Shown here piece after piece: positions 38,301 through 50,300 of a stretch of 64,000 bases of DNA (positions are counted from its first letter, which is position 1; the number at the start of each line of letters is the position of its first letter). The notes beneath the pieces were generated by a model, which had not been told where the DNA came from, did not search any database, and was given only the letters and a program-made list of their open reading frames with translations. The translations under genes were made by a program, and so were the position numbers. Origin of the DNA: Phoebastria nigripes (lineage: Eukaryota; Chordata; Aves; Procellariiformes; Diomedeidae); contig JAYKAV010000489.1 in the NCBI GenBank assembly GCA_035582835.1, forward strand, positions 680,129 through 744,128. The letters are read 5' to 3'.

Positions 38301-41300
38301 CGCNTTCATTTGCTAATTTTCGGAGGTTACCGGGGAGACGTTATTGATGATGATGATGATGATAATGGTAATAGGGGAGATATGTGGCAGATTAATTCCT
38401 GAACTCTCTAACAGGATTTAAGCTAACAAGAGAGGAGGGCTTTTTTCCTTCCTCTCTCCTTTCCCTTCCTCCTTTCAGATATTTCCTGTGCTGGGGATAA
38501 CAACACCAAGGAGTGTTAAATTGGCTCTGAATGTCCACCCCTGGCTGTCCACATTCTTGTAACGATTTCATTAGCTTGAATTATCCACGTTATTTTCTTG
38601 TAATGGGATTAGCCGTACTGGAGTCAGCTGAAGTCCTGGAGCGGGAGGCGGGAGGGACCTTCCGCTGCGTATTTCATTAACTCTCTCATGCGGGGGGTGG
38701 AACTGGCCACGGCTCAGCCCAGGGGCAAAACCATTTGCCAGGGTCCTGCTTTCCTAAAGGAGGAAGAAAGAAAAAGGACCATTATTATTTCCCCCCACCC
38801 CCCCCATAATCAGCAAATCNGCGCAGAAGCAGAGACTGGCAGGGAGGTAATTTGTTGGGGGAGGGAAGGTCCTATTTGGGGGCGAGGGGGNAAAAATAAT
38901 AAAATGAAGACGACCATTGCAAAACAATTGAGTGGATTCTGCTGGGCTGACGTGTGGCTGCAGCCGGCTGCTGGGGAAGAGGTTGTGCAGCAAGGAAGGG
39001 AAGGACTTCTGTCTCTCATGGACTCGGTGTCCCCTGCCCAGAGCCATTTCTGAGGAGCGGTTACGCTGCCTGGCTCATCCGCTTGAGCTCCATCCTAGGG
39101 CTGCCAGCAGTCACNAGGGGGGATTTAGGCAGCATCAGGGCTTGGGGATGAGAAGGCAGCAAGAGGAGAGGAGGAAGTGGTAGCAGTAGATGGCAACCCA
39201 CGAGAAGGTTGGCAACCTTGCTAGAGGTTTTCATGACCAGCTTTCCAACGCAGTTATTGCTAGTTTGTTTTTCTTGAAGGGATATAAACTAGAGAGAGGG
39301 GTTTAGGACTGCCCCATGCAGTGGGACATCTGTACNTGTCTGGAGAGACCTAAGGGTGATTTTTTTGTTTGTTTTCCAAGAAGATCTGCTCTTCTGGCAA
39401 TGGACAGCAGTTGGTCTTTCCAACCATGCGCATGGATTCACGGTATCAGTTGTGCTTTCCCCTACAGAACTTGGCAACCAAAGAGCCCTTGATCAGCTCG
39501 TAGCTGAGGGCGCGCCAAGATCAAGCATGATGAACACATCTTTGTGTTTGGGACTTGAAAATAATGATCAGGGCTGGACAGGTCTTGGCTTGTCCCAAGG
39601 AGCTTGCAGTTTAAATGCTCCTATTTGAGATGGAGGGGACATTTCCCAGCTGGAGTACTGTTCAACCTCATCTGTAGGTANCTGTCCCATGAACGAGCAT
39701 GTGCGAATGGCTGTCGTGGCTGCCTGGGGCAGCAGTAGGGCCAGACTTAGACATCGGGGGCTGAGCGAGGGTGGGGAGAGACTTGGAAGCAGGGAGCAGA
39801 AATTCAGACAAATCCCGATGGGAAAAGAGGAGCTGCGAAAAGAGGTGGTGGAGTCAGCGGCAGAAGATGGTGCTGGCACTCGCGTGCCTGGCAATGCTGC
39901 NGTGGATTTGGGGCTGTGCCTGCAGCAGGAGAGCGGTGATGGAAGGGAAAGGAGCTGCAGGGTGGGAACTTACGTGTCGTGCTGGCGGAGGAGGGAAGAG
40001 GGTTTCTGGAGACCACCTGTATCCCCATCCTCTGTCCTCTGGCTGCCTGGCCATGTTGATGAAGGATGCGCAAGCACCTTCTACTAAACGGGCAAAGCCA
40101 AGTGAGCAGTATGTTGTCTACCAAGCTAGAGTGTGCTCTGTTTAATAGCAATATAATGTCCTATAATTAGCAGGCAAAGGACTTGCCTCCCAGCTGGCCT
40201 GTGCCAGAAGGATATAATTACAATCCCAAGGAGTGATGTTCCTCTGACCTGCAGCCAGCTTGCAGCATACATCTTATATCGTGGAGGAGAAATCTACTTC
40301 TCTTCCCTCTCTATTCCGCCAGGGAAGCGAGGGGATGGCTGCAGCACCACTGGAAGAGCTGCCAAAGCATCGGGAGAGCGGCTGGTACCCGGCAATGCCA
40401 TGTAGAAGTGCTGGATCCCTCGTGGGTGGGAGGGAGGGGATGCCCCTCTGACATCTCTGGGAACATCGTGTGTTTCTGCTGAGCTTGGGACCGGTGACTT
40501 GTCAGGGGAAAGGTTGTGGCTGTCTTTATTCTGCAGCCATGTGGATCGTTGCTCAGCCAGGACCAGTACGAGCTTTTACTGGTTTCCCCTCTGCCTTCAT
40601 AAATCCGGATCAGCACGAAACAAAGGTTCTTGTTTAGGAAATATCTTAGTTACAGCATTTGTTCGGGGCTGTCATCCCTTCCAGCCAGCGGTGTGAAACC
40701 ATGCCAAGCCTGGGAGAGCGAGCACAGGCGTGAGGACGGATTTTGCCAGCCTGGCTGGCAAGCTGCCTGCGGCACGTGGGGAGCGCAGGCAGAGGGAGGC
40801 TGGGAGAGCCACGTCCTCCAGACCCACCCACGCTTCTGCCTGGGCTCTGCCCTCCCCTTTGGGCCCTGACCCCCACTCGGGATTTCAGAGGACTGCCGTT
40901 TGGCCACTGTGCTTCTCGAGTACGCGGGGAAGGAAACCGGGAGGCGAGGGAGCAACCGCGTGCACAGCAGGTTGCCGGGGGCTTTGCAAACCTCTGTGGC
41001 AAAGTTCTTGCTCTTCGCTTTTGCTCCCACCCCCAAAACTGCCTATATTAATCGTGAGCAGCTCCATGGGGAAGATGTGTACATAAGACATTTCTTTTTG
41101 CCGCAGACCTTGGCTGCGCTCATTAGTGATGAACTCGCAGCCCGGTACAGTGCCACCAAGAACAGTGGGGGTGCCCTGCCAGAAATCCAACCCCGGGCCA
41201 GGCACGTGGGTCTGGCGGGGCCAGGATTCACCAGAAAGGAGGTTACAGTCTTCTGCAAAGTTCAGCCGGGCTGACTGCAAACAAGTCTCTGTCTCAAGCA

Positions 41301-44300
41301 GGAAAGGGCTTTGCTCNCACGCCCGTGAAGTCCTTCAGCACTTGTGCTGTGGCTGAGCCCTGACGCTGGTGCAGGGGCTCAGGAGCACTTGGAGAAGACG
41401 TGGATGCTGGTGGGTACGAATGCAGAAACCGCTCAGGTTTCACATTCACGCTAACTGGAGACTTCCCTGTAAACCATCGTGCCTGGGGCGAGGAGCCTGG
41501 CACGGTGCTGTGCTCCATGGCAGCAGTGGGGTTTGGTGCCAGCACTTTCTGATCTCCGTCCAGTTTGCCACGGAGAGAGGAGAGAGACATCAGCTCCAAG
41601 AGGAACCCCCACCCCTGGGGCGCGTGCTGCGTTTTCATGCCGTTTGCGCCCATCGGAGCTGTGTGCTGGAAGGGGAAGGAGGTGGCAGCGACACTGGGTC
41701 TGAGCTGCTGTGAGCCCCCCCACCTCCACAGCCATCCCCACCCCTGGGGAACCATGTGTTTTAAAGCAGCTCGGTGGGATCTTACAGGTGAGCTGCAGTT
41801 TAGCAGCCTGTATAGAAGCTGCTTTCTTCCCTCCCATGTAATTTTGCTTGGGGTTCACCTGGGCGATGAGCTGTATCCCTTTTCCTTCCACCATCCCCGC
41901 TCCCGTGGCTTTGCCCGTGGCAGCAGTGGTGCGATCCGTGCACAGCCGTCCCAGAGCTGGAAGGCTGCGGCATTGATGCAGCNGGCGTGGGAGCAAACAC
42001 GGCAGCACCTGGCTTCCCTGGGTACCGGGAGCCTGGCACTGCGGGGGGTAATTGGGTTCCCTCCGCCTCTGCCTCTCTCCCCGCAAATCCGGAGGAAATA
42101 ATTGGAAAAGAGAGGTGTGAGTCTCTGCCTGGTGCTGGAGAGGACAACATTAAAGGCCCGGGCTCTCCGCTTCATTCGCAGCTCCCGGGATGGTAATTGC
42201 TGTGTTGTGGTTTCTAATTAGCGCCACAGTGGGAGGGAGGGTGTTTTACTCCGCAGCCCCGGTGCGGTCAGCCCTGCCTCTGCCATGCCCCTCGGCTTTC
42301 CTCACCCCCCCNCTTTGCCTGCTCCCCGTTGGGAGCTGCGCTGCAGCTTCCTCCAATGGACCCGTCTCTCTGGGAGCCCTTGGTGGGTACCACTGTCCTG
42401 CCTCCCCCCACCGTCTCCCCAGGGAGATGCCTGTGGGCAGCCCCGCTCCGGATCGGGTCCCCACTGCCTCTGCACGTCTCCCAGCATGGGTGGCTTGGGC
42501 CACTCTGAGCTGGGGAGGAGGGAAGAGCCAGCTTCTCCCGTCTCTGCCCAGGCTGATGTGGGTCACCACAGCTTCCCCCTGGGACCCTGAGCCCTGGGGT
42601 CCGTAGCTGTCCTACTCCTGCTGGGCACCTCCTTGCCCATCCTGCACGTTGGGTCTCGGTGTCAAAGGGAGACACGTGGTGTTTTAGTGCACAGAGCGAG
42701 TGTTGTTTGAGACCTCCTCCCTTTTAGCAAATACTCTGCTCATATTCCTTTAGCAAATATTCTGCTCCCCCCAGGCAGTGCCCATGATGTTTTCCATGGA
42801 GCAGTAGGTTGGAGCAAGCTCTCCCCTGCCCGTGCCACCCACCGCCTGTCTTTCCTAGCTAGATGGTCATCTCCTTGGGCCAGGAGCTCTCTCATTACCC
42901 CTCCTGTAACCCAACTGTGGCATTCGAGATCCTACAGGGATGCTGCAAGCTAGAGGAGCCACCTGCAGAGCTCCTGGGGCCCCCGTCACCCGCACCCCCT
43001 TGCAGGAGGACCCTCCTGCTGCTGGAAACCACGCGGCGCTCCTGCTGCTCCTGGAGCCGAGCATCCCCGCCGGCCGAGGCTGCTCCCTCGCCTCCGCTCG
43101 GGTTTGTTTGTTTGTTTGCATAGCACCAGCTCGAAGGGGGCAGGAGGGAGAGAGGGAGGGAAAGCGCCAAGGAGGAGACGTGCAGATTCATTTTGAGGCT
43201 TCATAATGGTACATTTACACACCACGTTGCCTAAGGAAATTGGGTGGATGAATGCCTGGTCATGCTGCCAGTGCACCAGGTTAACTCCCAGGATTTAGCT
43301 TATATCATTTCACGAGAGCGTTTATGGCCTTTACTGTGTTTATTCCCAGGTGCTCTTTGGCACTGCTGCATCCCAGGCTCCTTTTGTGTATGCACGCGTG
43401 TGTGTAGATTTTCAAATAAAATAACACATCTATTCAGACCCGGTCCACATTAAATATTTATTGCCTGCAGTTTGTGCATATGTGTTTGATAAATGGGCGT
43501 AAGGGGAGGGGAGGAGTAGGGGAAGCAGGAGCTCGGATGCATAGAAAGCGTCGGCTTTGTCCTGGAATTTCTCCAGGGACGGCACTGGAGAGGGGTGTCC
43601 AGCGAGCGCTGCCTTTGGGTCTGTTTCCAGGCTTTTTGGACAAGGTCTAGGCTGGTGGGATGGCTGTGTGCTTTGGTGCTCAAGCGACAATTTCCTTCTC
43701 TGGAGACAGGCATGCTGTGACAAGGTTTCCGCTGGGCCGTGGCCAAGCGCAGATGCTGCCAGTCCTACCCCACACCCTCCAGCTAAACAGGAACCCCCTT
43801 ATCTCCCCCTTCCTGACTTTCCATCCCGTTGGCACTCAAAAGCTTGTCTGAAACGCTGCTGGATCTGGGGGTTGTTGTGCAGGACTTGGGTCTGCTGAAT
43901 TCACCTGTTTCCCCCTATTTCAGCAAGCTTAAATAAAACCAGTTTATTCCAGCTCATGAAAGAGGTTGGGTGGCTGGCTGCAGAATGGGAAATACAGGTA
44001 CCCAAGTGAAGTGTTAAAGCGAGGAAATCCAGTCTTAAAAATGATGCCTAGCACCTGTGGAGCAGAGGGATGACACCTTTGTGAACACGGCGCCTACAAC
44101 AGGCTTTGGGGATGGAGGAGCTATTCTGGAAAGAGATAGGTCCCCGTGGGGCCGTGCTCTGGCTCGTGCCTGTATCCTGTGCCTCTCTCCAAAGGTGCAA
44201 ATAAATCTGCTTCGATGGTGGTCAGGAGCCACCCTGGCTCCTGCTAACCTGGAGATGCTCTTTGCCTGCCCTGAACAGGGCATGGCATGCAGGCTGGGTC

Positions 44301-47300
44301 CTTGGTTTCTGCAGATCTCCTAGAGGGAGAAACACAGCAGTTCTGTTAAAGAAGGTTTTTGCTTTGTTAAGGTTTGCGACTGGAAAGGATGACCCTTGAA
44401 ATCCAAGCTGAGTTTTTAGCTGTCACTAGGTGCTTTGGACGTGGGGCTTACAGGGAAGCAGGGCGGCTGCAGGACACCACTCACCCGAGTCCTCAGCACT
44501 GGCAAGCCTGCAACGTGGGTCTGCAACTGGGAGTGCCATGGTTTGTGATAAAATGATGGTTCTTCCCTTGATCTCACAGTGTCTTTGCTTTTCCCTCTCT
44601 AATTCACAGCACCTTTGGAGAGCTGAAGACCGTCCGGCTGCCCAAGAAAATGGCAGGAACGGGATCCCACCGGGGCTTTGGGTTTGTGGATTTCCTCACC
44701 AAGCAGGATGCCAAGGTGAGATGTAGACCTGCCACGTTCTCCTGCCCCTTTGGCACCCACCCAGCCTGGTCTTGGAGCAGAAGGTGAGGAAGGGAGCCTG
44801 GAGGCTCTGTCCGACTGAGGCGTAGCCCAGATTTGGGGCAGGCTGTTACCATTCACCAGCAAAGGTGCACTGAGGCTAAAACCCCCATGTGCTCAACCAC
44901 TGGAGGTTACACAACAGAAACCACAACCTAAGCTGTAACGGGCATAAGTTTGGTGCAACTGATACAATGGCTAAAAATTCTTGTAATGTAGAAGGACAGG
45001 GACTTATTTTTCAGGTTTGTCAGAAGCAAGGTGAGAAGGGATGGTTTCTACCCAACGTACCACATCAGGAAACCTGAGTACGTGTCCCACCTCCACCACT
45101 GCCTTGGTTTTAGGGGAGTTTTGGATATTGTGGCTGTTTACTGATTTGTAAACTGCACAAGGCCTGTGTTCATCAGTTCCTCCGTGTGTTTTGAGACTCC
45201 CTGTGAGCAAGCTTACCCTGGTGTTTTTCAGATAGTGAGCGTAACAGAAGAGCAGTAGTTGTGAATTGGTCAAAAGGATGGGCAAGCAGAGAGAAAGGTC
45301 TGCGTCTGCTTCACCTTGCTGAACACAGGAACAAAGGTCAAGTTCTGTAATACAGTCATCGTCTTGGTCCGAAGAGGGCACCTAGCTGTGCTGGGTTGGC
45401 CAAGGATGCTTTCTCAGAGGGGTCTGCACTGGCTTTTTGACAGCAATAGAGAAAATGTCAGCAGCAGGCAGCTGTGCCTGGGAAGCGCCTTTCTCAGCAC
45501 CAAGATCTGAGCTCCTGAAGCCTGCAAGTTGAAAGCACATTTTGCTTCAACCAAAAAACGCAAAACCCATTGTTCCAGTATCTTGACATTTTTGCAATCT
45601 GTATGCAGTTTATACTGCAAAATACTCCATGGCATTTTAAGCTGGGATAGTTTGCTGTTGAAAATGCTCTAGTCTATTATTTTTTTTAAAGCTTTCCTAT
45701 ATGTTTAAGTTCCATATTTGCAGAAGAAACAAGGGGGTTGTAGCCTGTCTTGATAGTATTCTGCTCTTACCCTTTGCCAGAGGTTCAGGAGCAGGCTGGA
45801 CCAAGCATGGTCTCTCATGCACTGGGCAGAAGAGGGTCCTTGGCCCCGCTGTAAGCTGCTGCGTGGGCACTCCCAGCACCGGAGCAGCGCGGGTTTCGTC
45901 CCCGCTGCTGGCTCCTGACAATTTGCGCAGTAGCTGGAAGAGGAATGGTTGTGGGTGCAAGCCAAGGGATGTTATTGCTGAAGGGAAGGGACCCTGTGGC
46001 TCCTCTGACTCCCTGAGACTCCAAATATTCAAGACCATGAGCAGAGATGAAGGAGAGAGGAGGGGGGAGCAAGCGTAGCACTGTGTTTATGTTTTTAGAC
46101 AGGATTCATTGATCCGGGATCACAAGGGACTATTAGATCATCCGTTCCAGTCTGCCCTCCTGTATAACACAGTACATAGAGTTTCTATGTTAGTCCTGTA
46201 TTGATCCTAATTCAAACTTCCTTCCGCTCAGCATTCATCCTCCCCTTGGGGGCCAGCTCGCTGGGCAGCGTGGGGTGCAGCGAGCCCCCCAGGAGCGTGG
46301 GTCCTCTCCCTGCACGGTGAGCTGTGCCTGTGGCTCTGCTCCAACCCCGGCTCTGGGCAGCTTTGCTTTAACCTCTGCTTCACTCCAGAGTCATTCAGGC
46401 TTTGTTCCTGGTTTTTGAATTAATCTTTTCCTAAGGCAACTTTACGCGTTTGATGGAAAGCTGCATACGGGGACCCGGCTGGTTCTTTACTGCTGCTCAG
46501 TTTGGGGGTGAATGAGGCAGCACCCGCTTTCCTGCTTGGTTTCTGGAGGAAACAGGGCACAGGCTCAGTGTCTGCATCCAGTCCCTCTTCAGCCCCTTGG
46601 GGATCCAGTGGCTGATTCCAACTGCGCTGGACAAATAGAGATCTCAACAGTAGGAAACCCATCTATCGCTGGTGAGCGCCGGCAGCCAGCTGGAGGGGAG
46701 AGAGCTGGGCAGGGCGCTTGCTCGGGGCACTGCTCCCAAAGCTCGCAGAGGCCGTGGGAGGCGAGCGTGCGGGGAGCGAGCCGCCCTACGGAAGATCGCT
46801 CGGGGCGGGGGGGGGTCTGCTTTTCCAGCAAAGCAGCTCTTCTTCCTTCTTTTTTTTTTTTCCACCCTCGTCTCTTTGAGGGATTTAATTGTCTCACAAG
46901 TGGCACATCAAGTACACTCCATTGGCCGTCTGGAAAAGGATGCGCTGTGTATTGATGAATAGGATCCTGAATATTGTAAACACGAACATAATTGGCTTAG
47001 AGTTTATTGCTAAGTGAAATGAGAGAGGAGGGGACTGGGCCTGGAGACCTCTGAGCTGAAGAGCTGTGACTGTCAATGACATTTTTGCTCAGAGTGGTAA
47101 TCTGAAAATCGCTTATAAGCATCTTATAAAACATGATGTTTTTGTAATAGAATAATTAGGGTGGCTTTGTTGGGCATTTAAAGCCTGTGACCTCCCGTGT
47201 TTGTCTTTTTCTCTGAGCAATCACGGCCGCTGTGGGAGCGTATGCAGAGATTTTCCAAAGCCAGGACAGAGATGTGGGGCTCCCCCTCCAAGCTCCCCGA

Positions 47301-50300
47301 TGCTGTCCCTGCAGACCTGTCCTACCAGGCTGCGTTTCATCCCCTCGGCCTCCCCTGATGCTCTGCCACCCGCTCGAGGAGAGCCAGCCCTGCCGAAAGG
47401 TGCTGTTGTGGGAGGGGTGAGCACCCGAGCTGCACTCGTTGGGCAGCCTTGCCTGCAGGGGAGGTGACGTCCAGGCAGGGCACGGGACGCTGCTGCTGGT
47501 AGCATCTTCTCCTTCAGAGATGGAGATGCTCGTCCTTCAGAGCCCCAGCCTGGCTTTCCCACGGTGATGTCTGCAGCCAGGGCTGTCTCTTGGGTCGTTT
47601 GACGGCTCCCAGGGTGATGGATGGACCTCGACTGGGAGTGTTACACCACCATCAGATGAAATTAGCAGCCCTCTCTCTTCTATGTCACGAGCATTTAGCA
47701 GATCGCAGCACGCACGTGCGAAGCCGGGAAACGGGGAGGAACCCCTGTCAAAGACAGCAATGGGAGTGACAAAGTAATATTGACGAATAGGGTTTGCATA
47801 CCTGCTGGTCAAGCCTTTGGTTTTAAATCTCCAGTGCCAGCTGACCACTAGCTGGGAGAGCAGGGAAGTTGGGGGATGAGAAGGGGAGCTTTGATCTGCT
47901 GGCAATAACAAATTAACTCCCGTTAAGGAAGCATTAACCATGTGACATGTTTCCTGACGTTCCCTGTGCAGAATTGTTGTGGGATTGTTTTTATTTTTGA
48001 ACTATTAACTGGAAGCTGAGTTTCCACTTTTCTCCCCTGTTGATATAAAAATACATCTGGTCTCCAAATAGAAATTGCCCATTCGGGAAAGACAGTCAAC
48101 CCTTTAAAAATGCAAACACACGGAAGGAAAAATCCTTATGTGCAGCTGGCATCGCAGAGAGCATCCTCAGTTGGGACTGGTTCTTGCAAGGAAGGGAAAT
48201 TTATCAATCTCCTAACGTTGTTGATCCTTTGTCCCTCTAATGACTCCAGCCTGGAGACTCTTTGGCTTGAGTATTTAATAGGGCAAGGGGGAATCTATAG
48301 GCAGAGCAGATTAATACGGCATCTAGGGATGGAGCCGTAGCACTCAGGGGTGATGGACGCAATGGTCCGGTCTCTTGATCTCTGCCTTTCCAACGCCCCG
48401 GCGCAGCAGGCTCTGCTCCAAAGCAGTGTCTGTCTTGTCCTGGCAGCCCGGGCTTCGTGTGAGTTTATCGGCCACCCCTTAATTTTGAAATTCCCTTTCT
48501 GAATCCCACAAACATTTTTAAGCTGTTGTTGGGGGCCTCTCCCCTTCCTCTCTCCACTTTTCCCTGCTCTGTTCGCCTGTCCATCCGCCGCCCGGCCTCT
48601 AGCCCTGCCCAAGCTGTATTCAGAGCTAGCGACAAGATCCTGCCACGCTGAGCCATGACATTAAGTTTGAACCAAACTCTGCAAAATCATAACCGGGAGG
48701 GTTCAAAAACGACATTTTTAAGCATGCTTGCGTCCTGTTTTCTAGGGGGAGAGGGCCATAGGGTTTTCACGCAACCCCTAAAGCATTTGGAAAGCAAAAG
48801 AGACCTGCAGGGAGGTTTGCCAGGGCTCTTCAGCTTTCAGTGTTACCTGGCAGTGGGTTTAATTAAATCCTTTTTTGGCATTTAAGGATACCGAGCCTTG
48901 TGTGGTGGAGGCTCCCCTTTTCTTAAAGGCGTAGGATGATGCGAAGCCATNGTAATTAGAGGTCTTCTCCGGTGAGTCTCTCTCTCGGATGAGCGGACAC
49001 CACACCTCTCTTTATCCCGAGTTCGGATACAACTAAACGAGCCTCTGACCATCCGATGCTTTGGTCTTCAAAGGAGGTGTCCTGGGAAGGCAGACACTCN
49101 GTGGAGGAGCCGCACCCTGAGAACGGCTCCTGCCTCCAGCCCCGCTTTCTTTGAAAGCCGGTCTGCTTGTCCTCATTTCATATTTCTCATGTAATTAAAA
49201 TATATTTTTTCCCTACCTATCTTTCCATTTGGAATAGCAGCAGCGGCAAATTTCCCCCTCTCGCTGGAAGATTTCCAGCAATGCGGATGTATGGGGATGG
49301 CATTTCTCCCCTTCATCCCTTTGTCTTTTAAATCATTGGTGGCTTCTCTTTTTTTCCCCTGAAAAAGTCTTAATTCCTCTCAGAGCAGTGAAGAGCTAAG
49401 TTTTATTTTTTAGCTGGTTTCCAAATGAAGTGACATTCAGTTGTTTTTCACCTGAAACGCACAGCTTCTCTTCTGCAGCCCCAGCTCCGGGAGCCCATCT
49501 GGAAGACGGGGCTGTGGAGACCACAGGTCCCAACATGCCCTTTTCCACACGGGCTGGAGCAGCGGTGGGCTGGGAGGGTTCCTGCAATCTCGCCCCGGCA
49601 TCCCGAGGTTTGCTTCGTCCTGGGTGCAAAACAGCTCATTTTGGGAGTGCGTTCGGCTGGGAAGTGCCAATGTCACCAGGCTGCTGGCAGATGCGTCTCT
49701 CCCAGTGGGTTTCTTTCATGCAACACAACTTGATGGCAGCATCTGCCTTCCCTTTTGCTCCATGACCTTTCCCAGTGCTCCCTGCATATCTAGAGGGTGC
49801 CTCATCCCGGACTGGGCTGAGCTGGTCTGCGTGTGCCCGGAGGGGCATGGAAGCAATCCTGCAATGAGGGGGACGTGGCAGAGCAAGCTGCTTTGAGGAT
49901 GAGAGCCCACCAAGTGCTGCGCTTTGCACCATGATCGTGGGCACATTCGGCATGGTCTGCTCTCCTCCGTGACCTGCTGCGGGGCCGTATCCTGTCTTCC
50001 ACCCTTCCTCTTCCTTGTGCTGCGGGAAGTGAGAAATTAAAAAGTATAAATTAGCAAATGAGACCCGGCGATTAGAGCTGCAGTTGTTTGCCAGGCCTTG
50101 GAAATGGCTCTTTGTGCCAACGTAAACAGCCATCACAACTCCCTACTGCCACCTCCCCCCGAGTGTTTATTTAAGCCAACACATTGCTCTGCTAATTGGA
50201 TACCATTCCAAGTGAAAATAGGCCTTTAAAACAACAGCAGCGGCAAATAAAAACAGCTGTAGCTGCAAAAGCAGCAGCCAGGCTTGCAGCCCTTCGGAGA

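Larger units (their letters stand above)
16509..44609 (+). other. RBM19: RBM19 giant intron (28.1 kb) splitting RRM6
   Basis: The donor is at 16509 and the acceptor TCTAATTCACAG ends at 44609. Both ends keep phase 2, and the two flanking exons join to the exact RRM6 sequence of the family. All upstream introns here are at most 2.5 kb. No other gene, functional RNA or intact transposon was recognised inside it on either strand. The sub-blocks are described separately. Confidence 0.9.

Noticed and set aside
38345..38363. TGATGA words suggesting a box C/D snoRNA
   Set aside because: They belong to a TGA microsatellite; no box D or terminal stem at a suitable distance. Other TGATGA occurrences in introns also failed these tests.
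40900..41274. Frame with an acceptor-like CTTTTTGCCGCAG at about 41106 and an exon-like continuation
   Set aside because: It would fall between the two RRM6 exons, which already join perfectly; no family similarity and no matching donor of the right phase were found.
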